Part shown: positions 1-12,500 of the stretch, in pieces
Layout: each line of letters starts with the position of its first letter
How positions within the stretch are numbered: position 1 is the stretch's first letter
NCBI RefSeq assembly: GCF_003711515.1
Contig: NW_021167083.1
Span: forward strand, 1 to 64,000
Source: Sodiomyces alkalinus F11
Lineage: Eukaryota > Ascomycota > Sordariomycetes > Glomerellales > Plectosphaerellaceae
Direction: 5' to 3'
Length of the DNA: 64,000 nucleotides
Notes under the pieces: generated by a model
The model's database searches: none
What the model saw: only the letters and a program-made list of their open reading frames with translations
What the model was told of the DNA's origin: nothing
Made by a program: the position numbers and the translations under genes

Positions 1-312
1 ATCTTATTGAGGAAATCTAGGCGAAGTAGGGCTTACCCTCAGCAGATCGTAACAACAAGGCTACTCTACTGCTTACAGGACCCTTTCGCACATCAAAGTC
101 GTCTGCAAGGGATTCGAACCCGCTCGTGGTGAAATTACAATTCGCGAAGTACCGTAGCCCGCTTCCTGGGCCACGGCGATCTCCGCCTGCTAAGACGCTA
201 AGCCGAGGCCTATTCGTGTCCATCTCTACGTGCGGGAGGCGTCGTCGCTTTCTGGCACGGATTCTAACTTAGAGGCGTTCAGCTATTATCCGGCAGATGG
301 TAGCTTCGCGGT
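1..312 (-). rRNA. 28S rRNA gene, 3' end (partial)
   Basis: Read on the minus strand, this matches the last ~310 nt of a fungal large-subunit rRNA. Landmarks are the GCTACCATCTGCCGG block near the right end, the run through CCGTGCCAGAAAGCGACG, the GTAGAGATGGACACGAATAG block, and the terminal GTAGAGTAGCCTTGTTGTT near the left edge. Many CpA dinucleotides survive, so unlike most of the window it is hardly RIP-mutated; only a few G-to-A/C-to-T changes appear toward 240-312. It continues beyond the left edge. Its upstream side is cut at about 312 by the 3' end of a LINE in the same orientation. It could be the damaged edge unit of an rDNA array or a displaced fragment. Identification rests on recalled LSU sequence and is secure; the exact boundary is good to about 10 nt. 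Confidence 0.9.
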
Positions 313-1596
313 ATTTCTCATTCTTATTTATTTCGCGTATATAGCCCTAAAGCTATAACGCGGCGCCTTTTACCCTATAGGCTAAAGGCTAGAATAAACT
401 ATAATAAGGAGTAGAGTAGTAATAAATGAAGGAAATCCTCCGTTATAGTCTACCTAAGATACCGAAAAGCAGGTAAAAAAAACTAAAATAGAAAACTAGA
501 CCGTAGGATCCGAGGTTTACGCCCTATACTACTCCGCTAAGGCTATTTTAGTAGCTAAAAGATAGGCCTCTAAGGCCTGTATACCTCTTGTAGTACCGAA
601 TAATAGCGGTAGAGATAGCGGTAGGCCTGCTAGGGCTTCCCGTAGGGCTTTTCGTTCGTTTTTATAAAAAGGGTAGGAATGGATAAGGTGGGTTGTATCC
701 TGTATAGGGGAGCCGGGACAGGGATAACGGTCGTTAGCGTAGTTTGGGGTCCTTTTTTACTGGGATTTTAGGTATCCGAAGCCGGTTTTTAACTAAATAA
801 AAGCTGACTTTACCTGCCTAGGGCCCTATATCGGTAGTGGTTTTCGGGAAAAACGGAGGTCATCTCGGACTAGGCGCCTATATAGGCGGCCTAAACGCAC
901 CGATTTACCTCTATTTTCCTCCTCTTCTTCTTTATTCTATAAAGCCTTCTAGTCTCGAATTAAGGTCTCGTTAACCCGGGCGTTTTAAGTGATTAAGGGT
1001 AACTAATCTATCGGATTTAGTCGCTTTTTTAGGGTCTAATGCCTTTTTAGCTACCTGACCCGCTAGTTTGTTCCCTTCTCTCCCTATATACGAAGGGCAC
1101 TACTATATAAAGACCGAAGTGCCCCGTTGTTTAAGGTGTGAAATAAGGGTTTTAGCCTCTATAGCCTACTACGAGCCTCGCTAAAGCGTCTGAATAGCGG
1201 CATATAAATCGCTGAAAATATAGCACTTTACTGCCTTAGGTAACTACAGGGTAGTATCGAGGGCCTAAAGAATAGCGTATAATTCGGCGTTTACGACTTT
1301 AGTAGAGGTCCCTAGGTTAAAGCCTATAGCTTTATAGGGCTTATAGGTATTAGCCCACTGTATTATAGCGGCTGTAGTATATAGAGGTCCTGTAGGAGGC
1401 CTTGTAGGGTGGCCTAGGGAGCCGTCCGTGTAGAATATAAAGGCCTAGTCGCCTAAGGATTATTGTATATCCTTAAGGGCTTCGAGGTGGGCTGTCTTTG
1501 GGTCTTAGGAGCCGGAGTCAGGACTTTTTGCCGTTATAGGCTATTCCTTTAAAGGGAAAAAGGGTCTAAGGTCTACTATAGACTCGGAGGCCTAAG
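313..1596 (-). mobile_element. LINE family 1, copy A: 3' part (RNase H to 3' end), RIP-degraded
   Basis: The reverse complement aligns with the 3' ends of the two longer family copies (about 12520-13800 and 31440-32550). It covers the RNase H-like region (about 1000-1450), the cysteine-rich stretch after it, and the shared 3' UTR ending near 323. The element is truncated upstream at 1596, where a gypsy LTR begins abruptly. It contains the ~180-bp segment that is missing from copy C, so it resembles copy B. Stops are throughout, nearly all TAA/TAG at RIP sites. No target duplication can be checked because the 5' end is lost. It abuts the 28S sequence in the same orientation. Confidence 0.85.
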
Positions 1597-1801
1597 TGTA
1601 AGCGACCAGTTATAGGTCGTACCACTAAGTAAGGTCGTAATAATAGATTATCTAGAACTAAGGAAGGAAGAAGGAAAAAGGAGAAAAGTCTATAGCGCTA
1701 GGCTAGCTATAAGGTAGTGATGACTTAGCGATATAGGCCCGTTAACTAAGCGTGTAGTTAGGAAGATCCGGAGTATAGCCGGATCCTTTATATCGGGGTT
1801 A
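1597..1801 (-). repeat. Gypsy LTR (third copy, inverted)
   Basis: A 205-bp sequence that is the reverse complement of the LTRs at 4162-4366 and 17170-17374. On the minus strand it begins TAACCCC (RIP of TGACCCC) and ends in CTTACA, preserving the canonical CA. Its equal length to the other two copies fixes all three LTR boundaries. Confidence 0.9.
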
Positions 1802-2303
1802 ACCCGTAATACTATCCCCCCCTCTCCCTCTAGGGGTTATATAACCGCGCGTTACTATCATGGTTCGGCTCTCCTTTATATCGCGGTGATAAAGGAATAG
1901 TCGTGTCCTTGTATCTTATCTCGCCCTTACCTTAATATTAAAGAAATCTTAGGTCGCCTACGAACCTTTATTTACGTGCCCGAAATAGTAACGTAGGCCT
2001 CCCTTGCGTAGATACTATCCGTAGATATATCGGCCCCGTTTTCCTTATAGGCCCTCTCTTCCTCTATTCCCCTCCTTATCTTTAATAATAATAATAATAG
2101 TAATAGCAGTTCCGTATATACCCGTTCTTTCTTATAGCGATGATTCCTCTAATATCGCCCGTCCTTAAATAATAATAATAATACTCGGTTGGTTTAAGAG
2201 TTCCCCGTTTAAGGTAGGCCGTCCTTTACTCGCGATCTTTTTATCAAGAACCCTCCGCTAACTTATATCGTTTTTATAGATAGTGTTAGCCCCCGGCGAT
2301 AAT

Positions 2304-3545
2304 ATGGGTAATAATAGTAGTAAGTATACCGCTAATAACGATATAGGTATAACGCTCTTACGCCTTAAGGCGATACTAACCGTATAATAGTTCGCGTTAT
2401 CGCCCTTACCGCCGCCTAAGAAGAAGAAATAGGCGGGTAATCGGCCTCCTAAGTACCCTCCTAATACCGTTTATACCGAGCTATGCCTCCCTTATACGCG
2501 CGACGTCGCCGATAGGAAGTATAAGCGCCTTTATTATAGCTAGACTAATCGGGGGAAGAAATAATATATATACTCTACGAAAATATACCGGTATACTCCT
2601 TTCCTAGCGTACCTTAAAGGCTACGCGTAGAGGTTATTCGAGACGGCTACCCTTATTAACGATAATAACGAGAACGCCCCTATAAGACCTCCTCCCCCTT
2701 AAGGGTTATAATAGTTTCGCTAACTCTTCCTCTAGGAGTAGGAACCGTATCTTAACGCCTACGCGGTATTCTAGGATACCTTTATAGCTAGGGAAGCGAT
2801 AACGGCGATATTACCTATAGTTATATATCCTGTGGAGGCTCTCGGTATAGTAATCACGCTAGCCCTTTCTCCTTCTTAGGAGGTCTAAGAATCGGTAGCA
2901 CTATAGTTAGCCTTACTACCTTTTCCTAAGGTTATTAACAAGGTAGCTAAACTAGCCTCGTTTCCTCCGGTAATAGAGGTCGCTAGTAAGGTAGTTACGC
3001 TAGTCTTTTCTCCTCCCTTAAAGGTTATAGAAAAGATAGCGTCGGGACTAGATATATCGCCTCCGGAGGAGGTTATTATTAGGGCGGGATAGCTAGCCTT
3101 ATCTCCTTTTTACGAGGTAATAAGTAAGGTAATAGTTTTAGGCCTAGTCTCTCCTAATATCGTAGCGGAAAAGAATACCCCTCCTATTACTCCTACTCCC
3201 TTATCGGGGTTAACGTTATCTAATAAAGATTTTAAGCGCCTTAGTCTTATAGAGCTAAAGGACTATACTCGGCTATTTAAGGAGATACTCGTACTTAATC
3301 GCGCTAATATTATAATTTCCGAACTCTAATAATACGCGGAGCGTAAATAGGCTTTTACGCCTATAAGTACGACTATCGCTACTACGGTTATAATGCCCGA
3401 TAACAGCGATAATAAAAATAATAATAAGGTTAAAGAGATAGACTCTAACCTATAGCGTGGTAATAAGGGTAAGACTTTTACGGAAGTCGATAATCCCGAG
3501 GATAGCGATTTCGAAGCTAAGGATATCGATCTAGGCTTACGTTAA
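2304..3545 (+). pseudogene. Antisense ORF of gypsy element (copy 1), broken by RIP
   Basis: I do not recognise the product. One frame runs from ATG 2304 to TAA 3543, 413 codons, interrupted only by TAA/TAG codons explicable as CAA, CAG or TGG changed by RIP. The N-terminus is MGNNSSKYTANND-like. A basic and aromatic block (KYKRLYYS, YIYSTKIYRYTPF) follows at residues ~75-110. The middle is Pro/Val/Ile-rich, and the C-terminus is acidic (EDSDFEAKDIDLG). It runs opposite to gag-pol of its own element, between the chromodomain end and the polypurine tract. The same frame is present in the second copy (15430-16680). No zinc knuckle, protease or envelope-type signal/membrane pattern is visible. 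The final TAA is present in both copies and could itself be a RIP lesion. Confidence 0.7.
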
Positions 3546-4161
3546 GCGTAACTAAAGCGCGGGGCCTATCCGGCCTAAACTAAATCCGACTCTTACTCCC
3601 TTTTAATTATCGCGATACGATCGCTTATATATCGGTTTCTATATTATAATAGCGCGAAAGTATCTAATAGGCTATCGTTTATTATTACTAGGCTAAATTT
3701 CCCTTTAAACTTATCGAGTACCCGCGTTTACGCTAATAGTTCTAGGGGTTCCTATATAGGCTCATAGTATTCTACTTATTATACTAGTACTTCACGTCTT
3801 AACCCCTACCTCGTCTTTTTATCTTCGCGTAGAGGATTTCCTTAACTTCCTATTCTTTACTATCGGTTACTTCTCGAATAAGCGGTGGTTAAGGGTTATC
3901 TGCTACCTATCCTAAAAAGGGGTTATCGCCCGCGCGACGTAATAAGTCTATATAGAATTAGGGGTAGATCTATGATAGCACGGCGAGCTTAACTACGTAT
4001 AGGCTAATTACCTTTATAACTCGGTATTTATAATAGAGCTAGTCGAGCTTTTATAATAGTCGCGGAGTCGAATAATTAGCTAATAATAGCTAGACTAAGT
4101 AGTTCACCTTAAATCGTTCGGCCGGTATACGATATTAGTTAGTAGACTCCTTATTACGGGT

Positions 4162-4366
4162 TGACCCCGATATAGAGCATCCGGCTATACTCCGGATCTT
4201 CCTGACTACCCGCTTAGTTAACGGGCCTATATCGCTAAGTTATCGCTACCTTATAGCTAGCCTAGCGCTATAGACTTTTCTCTATTTTCCTTCTTTCTTC
4301 CTTAGTTCTAGATAATCTATGTTTACGACCTTACTTAGTGCCACGACCTATAACTAGTCGTTTATA
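4162..4366 (+). repeat. Gypsy 5' LTR
   Basis: 205 bp, starting TGACCCC and ending GTCGTTTATA (CA changed to TA by RIP). It differs from the 3' LTR mainly by transitions. A primer-binding site should follow directly at 4367, but RIP has blurred it and I cannot name the tRNA. Confidence 0.9.
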
Positions 4367-4499
4367 TATCTAGAACTTAGCGATACCTATACACTATACT
4401 AGCGATAGATTAGAATCCTAACGCTACCGCCTAATAACCTATTAGAATTAAATAGGTCGTAGAGTAGATAAACTAACGGTTCGAAGAAAATAACCGAGC

Positions 4500-5655
4500 C
4501 CTAAATATAAGACTAGGCCGTCTCTATAAATAATATACTAATATTAACTTAAGGCTTACTCCGGTATAAGAATACTACTCGGAAATACGCTAATTTATAG
4601 ACCGATAACGCGCGAGAGAAGAAGCCGATAAGCGATAACGCTACTTAGTCGAATAGCTTATAGCCTGGCTCCTAGGATTATCTGCCCCGTAGAACCTAAT
4701 ACCGCTTAACCTGAATATTCCGGCTCCCTTATAGACCCCGATAATCCTTATACTAGTAGAGTCTACCCTATTACCGGCTCTATAGCCTACGCTATAGCCG
4801 GTAAGAATAGTAATCGCCCCGACCTTAACGGCGATACCCCGTAAGACTATTAATAGCCCGGCGAAATTCTTAGGGAAGCGAGTATACTATAACGCGTAGG
4901 CCTATATAATACGGTAAAAACTTATAGTCGATAGCGACTTATTCTAGAATAATATATAAGCTTAGTATATAATCTATGATTACCTAGGGCCCGAAGTATA
5001 ATAGGTTATATCGGCCTTCTATAAAAGCGATAGGCCGGGTAAGCTTATAAACCCTAACGACTTTATAGCGTATCTTAATCGTACTTACCTTAACCCTACG
5101 GAATAATTATAGGCCGCCTAAGCCTTACGTACGATTCGTTAACGAACCGATAAGTCGTTTACCGCCTTCCTGCCCTGTTTTAAAAGATAGATCGCCTTTA
5201 CGGGTAGTACCGAATAGGAAGCCACCGTATAGATCTTATTCCTTAAAGGAGCGATTACTTCGCGACTTAGGGATAAACTTATCTCCGCCCGAATCCCTAC
5301 TAACCACTATACTATATAGGTTAACGGCGTATAAAAGATCGCTAGGAAACTTAAAGGCTATTAATTCGAATAAAACTACGATAAATAAGCTTAAGACTAT
5401 ATAACCGCGAAAAAGTATATTAACGGCGATATAAAGATAGGCGGAGTAAACCGTATTAGCGATAGGAAGGCGAAGTAAAAGACTCGGATATACTATAACT
5501 ATAATAAGAAGGGGTATATCGCGCGGAACTATAAAAAGCTAAAGGAAAACTAAGACACGGTTTAGAAGGTTAAGGAGACTCGCACGAAAGATCGCGATAA
5601 GAGCGGGGATAAGTCGACCAATAAGGACGACTCGGAAAAGAAGTAGCTCTAACAC
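4500..5655 (+). pseudogene. Gypsy gag (capsid/nucleocapsid), RIP-broken
   Basis: This is a plus-strand frame upstream of pol with many TAA/TAG codons. Near 5480-5545 it reads YYNYNKKGYIARNY, a CCHC zinc knuckle (C-x2-C-x4-H-x4-C) in which the Cys and His codons have become Tyr by RIP (TGY or CAY to TAY). A highly charged Lys/Asp/Glu tail follows (5560-5655). In life it would form the element's virus-like particle and bind its RNA. The start is not certain. Confidence 0.75.
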
Positions 5656-7684
5656 GAAAACGGGCGTTAAAGCCGATAGCCACGATATAATAAGAGTAAG
5701 AGGCGTTTAAAGTATATACTAGTAGTAGCCCGGTACTTATAATAGCTAAAGTAAATAAACGGTATATCCTCGCCCTTATTAATATTAGTTATAACTACTA
5801 TACCGCTATAAGTGAATAGTTTACCTAAAGACTCTAATTACTATTAGTTGATAAGACGAATCGACTACTAAATAGCTTCTCGGAAACTACTAGGACTATT
5901 AATAGCGCGGGGATCGCTATCTATAAGCTTAAGATTAGCGGTTACCTATAAAGGATATTCGTATATATAATACCCGGGCTTAACTAAGACGTATTCCTCG
6001 GGAAGCCTTATATAGAATAAAATAATATAATATACTATACTAAAAATAAACGGCTTTACTATAGAGTAGCCGGATTAAATATACGACTTTTTCACGAAAA
6101 GGAACCTACTAGAGTATAAGCTATCCGCGACGCCTATTTAGTTACGCGATTTATATTTACGGGTATTATTCGACGACTACGATAAAAGGTTAAAGAAGTC
6201 TTAATCTAAGGAGTAAGTCTAAAGGATATCGAAAAAGCGTTATATAAGAAATAACTAATAGACCTAAAGGACTTTATACCCGAAGAGTTACTACGAGAAT
6301 TCGGCGACTTATTCACGCCCGATAAGGCTAATTAATTACCGCTATACCGATTAGGAGTCGACTATAAGGTAAACCTTATACCCGGAAGTAATAGTAAGGA
6401 ATTATCGCTTCCTTAGGGGCCGCTTTATAATATATTAAGAGAAGAACTTTTAGTAGTATAGAACATACTTACCGACCTAATAGATAAAGGATTTATCCGT
6501 GCTAGTAATTCAAGCCGCGGCTCCTATCCTCTTTATAAGAAAGCTAGGCAGAGGACTTCGATTTTATTACAACTATTAAGCGTTAAACGCGATTATTAAA
6601 TAAGACTATTATCTATTTCCCCTAATCGCCGAGATACTATAGAACCTAAGCAAGTAAAATAGTTTATAAAGCTTAACGTAATCGCCGCCTTCTATAAGAT
6701 TAGGATAGCCTTAGGATACGAATATAAGACCGTATTCCGAACTTAGTTTAGGCTCTTCGAATAGCTTATCTGCCCGTTTAGCCTAAATAAGGCTCCCGCG
6801 ACTTTCTAGCGATATGTTAATAAAATACTATAACGCTTCCTAGATAACTTTATTACCGCTTATATCGACGATATCCTAATCTACTTTAGTAGGAGTTAAG
6901 CCGACTATAAGGTAAAGGTAAAATAGGTACTCCGCGTACTCGCGGACGCCGGCCTAAACCTAAATCCGTTAAAGTATAAGTTTAGCATGAAGACCGTAAA
7001 GTACCTAGGATTTATAATCACCGCGGGGAAAGGCGTATCTTATAATTTAAAGAAGTTATAAGCTATTCGCGAGTAGGAAACGCCTATAACGGTTAAGAGT
7101 ATACGAAGCTTCTTAGGGTTTACGAATTATTACCGAATTTTTATTAAGGATTTTTTGGGGATCTTAGCCCCGTTAATAGTATTAACTAAAAAAGACTATA
7201 CCTTTTAATAGGGTCCTAAGGAAGAAGCGGCCTTTCGCGAGCTAAAGGCGAGTTTCTAAGAAGGACTAATACTATAATAATAGGAGCTAGTAAATAAGAT
7301 ATTTATTAAGACGGACTACTCGGGGTTTACCCTTAGGGGTAGCCTAATATAAGAAGACGCGGACGGAAATCGTTACGTAATTGTATACTACTCCCGTAAA
7401 CTTAATAGAGTAGAATATAACTACTTAATCTATAATAAGGAAATACTAGCGATTATAAGTTATTTAACGATAGAGCGGGCTAAGCTTATTAGTTATAGGT
7501 AGTTTATAATCCTCTCCGACTATAAGGCCCTTAGATACTTTATAATAAAGCGAACGCTTACTAAGCGATAAAGCCGATAAGGCGGCGAGCTTATATAGTT
7601 CGACTTTATACTTAAGTATTAGAAAGGAAAGGATAACGCGATAGCGGATACCCTCTCGCGTTAATAATAAGATAAGCCTTAAGA

Positions 7685-7700
7685 TATAACAGATAAATAG
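7685..7700. repeat. Target-site duplication of LINE B, left
   Basis: 16 bp that recur at 13814-13829 with one mismatch (TATAAC[A/C]GATAAATAG). Both encode the same pol peptide, which supports duplication of target DNA on LINE insertion. Confidence 0.75.
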
Positions 7701-7798
7701 GAGTAATCTTAACTCACGTGGGGTGACCTACGTTTTACGCGCAAACGCTCTAAACCACTTAAAAGCTATATCAATCGATAGCTCTTTTTAAGCTCTAT

Positions 7799-9528
7799 AT
7801 GCCTATCTATAGCCCTGTATCGCGCAGGCGCTATTTATGGCGTAAAATAAGTGCGAAAACGCCTGGAAACGCACCTACGGGTGCCCCACGTACGGGGGAA
7901 AAATCGAATATAGCCCGTGCGCCGCTGATAAAGCAGCCGCGCAGAGCCGTAACCACTAACGCCTCGCGACCCCAGCACCCTATAAAAGACCCCAGCCATA
8001 ATAATAGCTATAGTACTAGCCATAACAACGCCCTAGCCCACTGTAATGCCCCCGGAACTAACCCTGAGCCCCCTATAATTATAGAGGGCTCAGGGGAGGT
8101 GGAAATAGGGGAAACCCCTGAAAGCCCTGTAAATACAGGGACTTCTACCTTTATTACGCCCCTTAATTCGAAAAGGCAGCTTAGCCCTTCGACCCTAACC
8201 CCTAGAAGGTTTTCTAGGACCCGAACCGAGCCCCCCTCCGACTCTAAGGCCGAAGGCCTCTTCGAAACGCCCTCTAGGCCCCCCCTTGCTGAAAAATAGG
8301 GCCTTATAGGCTCTAAATAGGCTAAAAAGGCCCCTGGAACTGCTGGAAACCCCTCTACTGCGCCCTAGAAGTCGACTAGTTCGGCTAGTAAGGCCTAGGC
8401 TAGGGGGCTTCTCTAGCAGGCTTTTCAGCTACTCTAATAGGCCTACGACCTCGACCCTGTCCCCTAGATTAAAGCCTTATCTACAGGGCTTAAATCTGCT
8501 ATCGACGGAACCCTATAAGGCTCCTAGCCCCCTACACTCGAGTAAAAGGTCGACGAACTAGCCTAAGCAGTTCGTAGGCTTACAGAATAACCTAACCCCT
8601 TTATAACGAGGCTATAAAGGGAAAAACAGGCTTTATAGCACCCTAGGCCCCCTAAAAGGCCTTAGCACCTCGAACCCCCCCGGCCCCCCTCCCCACGGAC
8701 CCTAAAAAGGTCCCTAAGGTTATTTTATAGCCTATAGCAGGGGAAATAATCCCCCGGGAGAACCTTAATCCTCTTAAGCTCCGGAACAGGCTAAATAAGG
8801 CCCTAAAAATCCCTGCTATTACGGCTATTTGCCTATTAATTAACGGGAACCTTATTTTAACCCCGGGCCCGAAATACAGGGTTCAGTAGCTCCGAGACTC
8901 TTAGAATCAGTGGTTTAAGGAGCTAAACCTGCCTCTTTAGCCCCCCTAACCTACAGGCGACTAGTTTAAGCTTATAGTTAAACAGGTGCCTACTAGGGCC
9001 TTCGGAGGGGGGGAAACGCTATTATCCGACCCTACCGACCCTTCCGACACACCGCTAGAAGCCCTGAACCGTAGCCTTCGATAGGGCCTAGGTTTAAAGG
9101 ACCTAGTTACTGAAATCGGCACCTTTAACCCTATTAGGGTGGCAGGGAAGCCTTGGTGGCTAGGAACCCTAGACGGGCTTCACGGCACTATTATCGTTTT
9201 ATTGCTAACTACTAAAGAGCAGAAATACTGCTTAAAACAGGGGCTCTATATAGCCGGCCAGCGGCTAAAGGTCTATAAATATAGGCCTATAACCCCTAGG
9301 ACCCAGTGCTCTAATCACTGGAAATTCGGGTATACCCGAGGGACCTATAAGAGCCTAACTACCTGCTTTATCTACGCTACGGAGGGCTATAGCGACGAAG
9401 ACCACTACTATAACGAGTGCGAGGAATACGGCGACTACGAACACAGGACCTATAAGTGCTATAACTACGAGGGGGCATACTCCCCTTATAGTAAAAACTG
9501 CGAGGTCTTTCGAGCTATTAAACCCTAA
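7799..9528 (+). pseudogene. LINE B ORF1 (Gag-like, zinc knuckles)
   Basis: The N-terminal half (7799-8299) reads openly as a basic, Ser/Thr/Pro-rich protein. RIP stops follow, then the C-terminal part (9139-9528) carries the conserved RPITPRTQCSN block and three degenerate CCHC/Cys-rich knuckles (C-S-N-H, YNECEEYGDYEH, YKCYNYEG) with several Cys/His changed to Tyr. ORF1 proteins of this clade coat the element's RNA. The parallel ORF1 in copy C keeps more of the cysteines, confirming the motif. Confidence 0.8.
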
Positions 9529-9589
9529 ATCCTATAAATAAAGGGTCTTTTAGTTCGAAAGAAATCCGGTTTATTTAGTATAACGTCGA

Positions 9590-12500
9590 TAAATAGGGTC
9601 CGGCGCAGGAAGCTATCCTAGAATAGGCTTTAAAGGCTTCGGCTAATATAGTCCTTATCTAAGAGCCTTCCTACGTCCTAAAACTAGAAGGGTAGTATAT
9701 TCAAAACCACCTAGCCTTTTATACTATCACGCCTATATCTCGGAAAACCCAGTTTTTTCCTATTAAACCTAGGGTCCTTACTTATATAAGAAAGGGCTCG
9801 GGTATCGATTTTTCACACCGCGAAGACCTTCTAGATAATATAGACGCGTAGCTTATAGAGGTCTATTATCCGCAGACCTTCTATATCCTAAACGTCTATA
9901 ATCAGATAGAGCAGGATCCCGAAATAATAGGCAGAGGGCCTTTAAGGCCCCCTAGCCCTACCCCCTTTACCTCTTCGACTTCTTCTTCCCCTTCTTTTGC
10001 TTCTTTTTAGGCTCTAGAAGCCGACCCTTATTATAGAGGACTTTAATAGGAACCACTAGCAGTGGAACGGGGCTGCTACGAATCAGGCTTCTATTAAGGC
10101 CTAGGCCCTTATAGACTGGTTAAATAGTCTTAAAGCCACCTGTTAATGGATCCTGAAGAGGTTAACCTAAACGGGGGGACCTTTTTTAGGTCTAATCTTC
10201 GTTAAGAGTCGGTTATGGACCTAGTATTTTACGCGCCCGGCTTTAATCGTCTCCGCTTTTATAAGTGGGAATATATCGAAAATACTCCCTCCTTATACCG
10301 CGCTATCCTGATTTTAGCCTTTATTCTAGGCTCTAAATATCCTTTAAATAGATCCTTTCCACCGGCCTATAATTATAGGCTAGCGGACTAAGGTTTATTT
10401 ACTAGCACCCTAAAGAGCCTAAAGCCTAGCCTCGACTAATAGCTATAGTAGGCTATCGACGCCTCGGATTAGGACTCTATAAGTCGCCACCTAACGGATA
10501 CTATCTCCCTGGCTCCTAAGGCCTCTATGCCTAAGCTAAGGGTAGTAGAGCGTTTAAAACCGTGGTAGACCCTAGAGCTAAAAGCCCTGCGAAAATCAGC
10601 TAATAGGGCTTTTAGGGCTTTTAGAAAAGCTAAAGCTAAAAAGGGGGCCTCGGCTATGCGGCTAGCGGCTCTAGAAACTACCTGGAAAAAGGCTCGAAAC
10701 GCTTATTATAGGGCAGTAAAAACAGTAAAAAAGAACCACTAGGAGGCCTTCCTAGCTAACGCTTAAGGCCCTAAGACTTTTAAGGCCTATAACTATATAA
10801 AGAGCAGTCTAAACGCTAAAATCCCACCGATTTAAACGCCTACGAAGTAGAAAGCCTACGCCTTTAATAAAAAATGTAACGCCCTTATTCAGACCCTTTT
10901 TCCTCTTCCTCTTCCTTCCGCCACCGACGACCCTAAAGCCCCTGTATTTATAGGCCCTTCGGGGGACCTCGGCCCTTTTAACCCTTCTAACGGCCCCTAA
11001 AGCCTAACTAGATTACGCAGTAAGGGCCTTAGAAGACCGTGGGAGTAGCCTAGCCTATAGGCTACCGAACTATAATGCGCTATCTTTAGAGCTACTAAGG
11101 GGAAAGCCCTAAGGCCTAATAAGATAAGCTTATAGCCGATCTAATAAGCCTATAAGGCTATTCCCTGGCCCTTCTTAAAGGCCTACTTAGCTTTATTTTT
11201 AGTAGGCTACCACCCTACCTACTAGAAAGAGGCCCTAGGGGTCGTTCTACTAAAGCCGGGGAAGAAGGACTATTCTAATCCTAAGTCTTATAGGATTATA
11301 GCCCTTCTAAACTGCTTAGATAAAGTCCTCGAGAGGGTTATAGCTACTAGACTAAGCTTTTTAGCTAATACCCGCGACGACCTTCTATACCCTAGTTAGA
11401 TAGGGGGTAGAAAATAACGATCCGCTATCGATNNNNNNNNNNNNNNNNNNNNNNNNNNNNNNNNNNNNNNNNNNNNNNNNNNNNNNNNNNNNNNNNNNNN
11501 NNNNNNNNNNNNNNNNNNNNNNNNNNNNNNNNNNNNNNNNNNNNNNNNNNNNNNNNNNNNNNNNNNNNNNNNNNNNNNNNNNNNNNNNNNNNNNNNNNNN
11601 NNNNNNNNNNNNNNNNNNNNNNNNNNNNNNNNNNNNNNNNNNNNNNNNNNNNNNNNNNNNNNNNNNNNNNNNNNNNNNNNNNNNNNNNNNNNNNNNNNNN
11701 NNNNNNNNNNNNNNNNNNNNNNNNNNNNNNNNNNNNNNNNNNNNNNNNNNNNNNNNNNNNNNNNNNNNNNNNNNNNNNNNNNNNNNNNNNNNNNNNNNNN
11801 NNNNNNNNNNNNNNNNNNNNNNNNNNNNNNNNNNNNNNNNNNNNNNNNNNNNNNNNNNNNNNNNNNNNNNNNNNNNNNNNNNNNNNNNNNNNNNNNNNNN
11901 NNTCGAAGACGCCCCGGTTATTATAGGGGGGCACCTAGTTAAACCTACGCTAGGTGCTATTAGGTGGCTAGGGGTCTGGTTTAACCCTAAGCTATCTTTT
12001 AAACCCCACGTCGAAAAACGCCTAAATTCAGCTATAGGGGCCTTAAGTAGACTCTATAGGCTAGCTAGCTCGTAGAGAGGCCTTTCTTTTAAGGCCCTAC
12101 GGTAGCTATATATAGCCTGTATAGCCTCGCTAGCTGACTTTGGCTTATAGCTATAGTGGGACCCTAAATCACCTAAAAAGCACCTAGTCGACCGCCTAGA
12201 ACGCCTATAGTACGGCGCTCTAGTTAGGGCTCTAGGGGCCTTTAGGGGGGCCCCCTTACGGCCTCTAGAACTAGAAGTAGTAGTGCTCCCAGCGTCGATT
12301 CGGTTAACTAGATCTAATAGGCTTTATGCCTTTAGGTCTTTAAAGTTCTTACCGAACCACCCTATAAGACGCTAGCTTTTAGGGGAGCTAGGGGAAGACC
12401 TCGCCCGCCTATAAGACCTATAGCCTACTATATAGCTCTATAGGCTAGGCCTAGAATTAGCTGCTTTAGTAGGGTAGTCCTGGGAAATAGAGGGCCCTGC

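Larger units (their letters stand above)
1597..4161 (-). mobile_element. Ty3/gypsy chromovirus, inverted 3' fragment
   Basis: The segment is the reverse complement of the last ~2.56 kb of the complete gypsy copy (about 14817-17374). Read on the minus strand, it holds the integrase C-terminus and chromodomain (about 4161-3560), then a region carrying an ORF on the opposite strand (2304-3545), a polypurine tract (complement of about 1812-1835), and a 205-bp LTR (1597-1801) that still ends in CA. It stops exactly where the 5' LTR of the complete copy starts (4162), so the two copies are joined head to head. It is heavily RIP-mutated. The partner of this fragment is missing, so it is either a truncated insertion or the product of recombination between inverted copies. 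Confidence 0.85.

Noticed and set aside
17..223. 68-codon minus-strand ORF
   Set aside because: It lies wholly within the 28S 3' end and is a chance frame in rRNA.
7835..8023. 62-codon minus ORF opposite LINE B ORF1
   Set aside because: Shadow of the plus-strand ORF1; a similar shadow occurs in copy C (26993-27393).
11425..11934. 169-codon minus ORF
   Set aside because: Consists almost entirely of unsequenced N.
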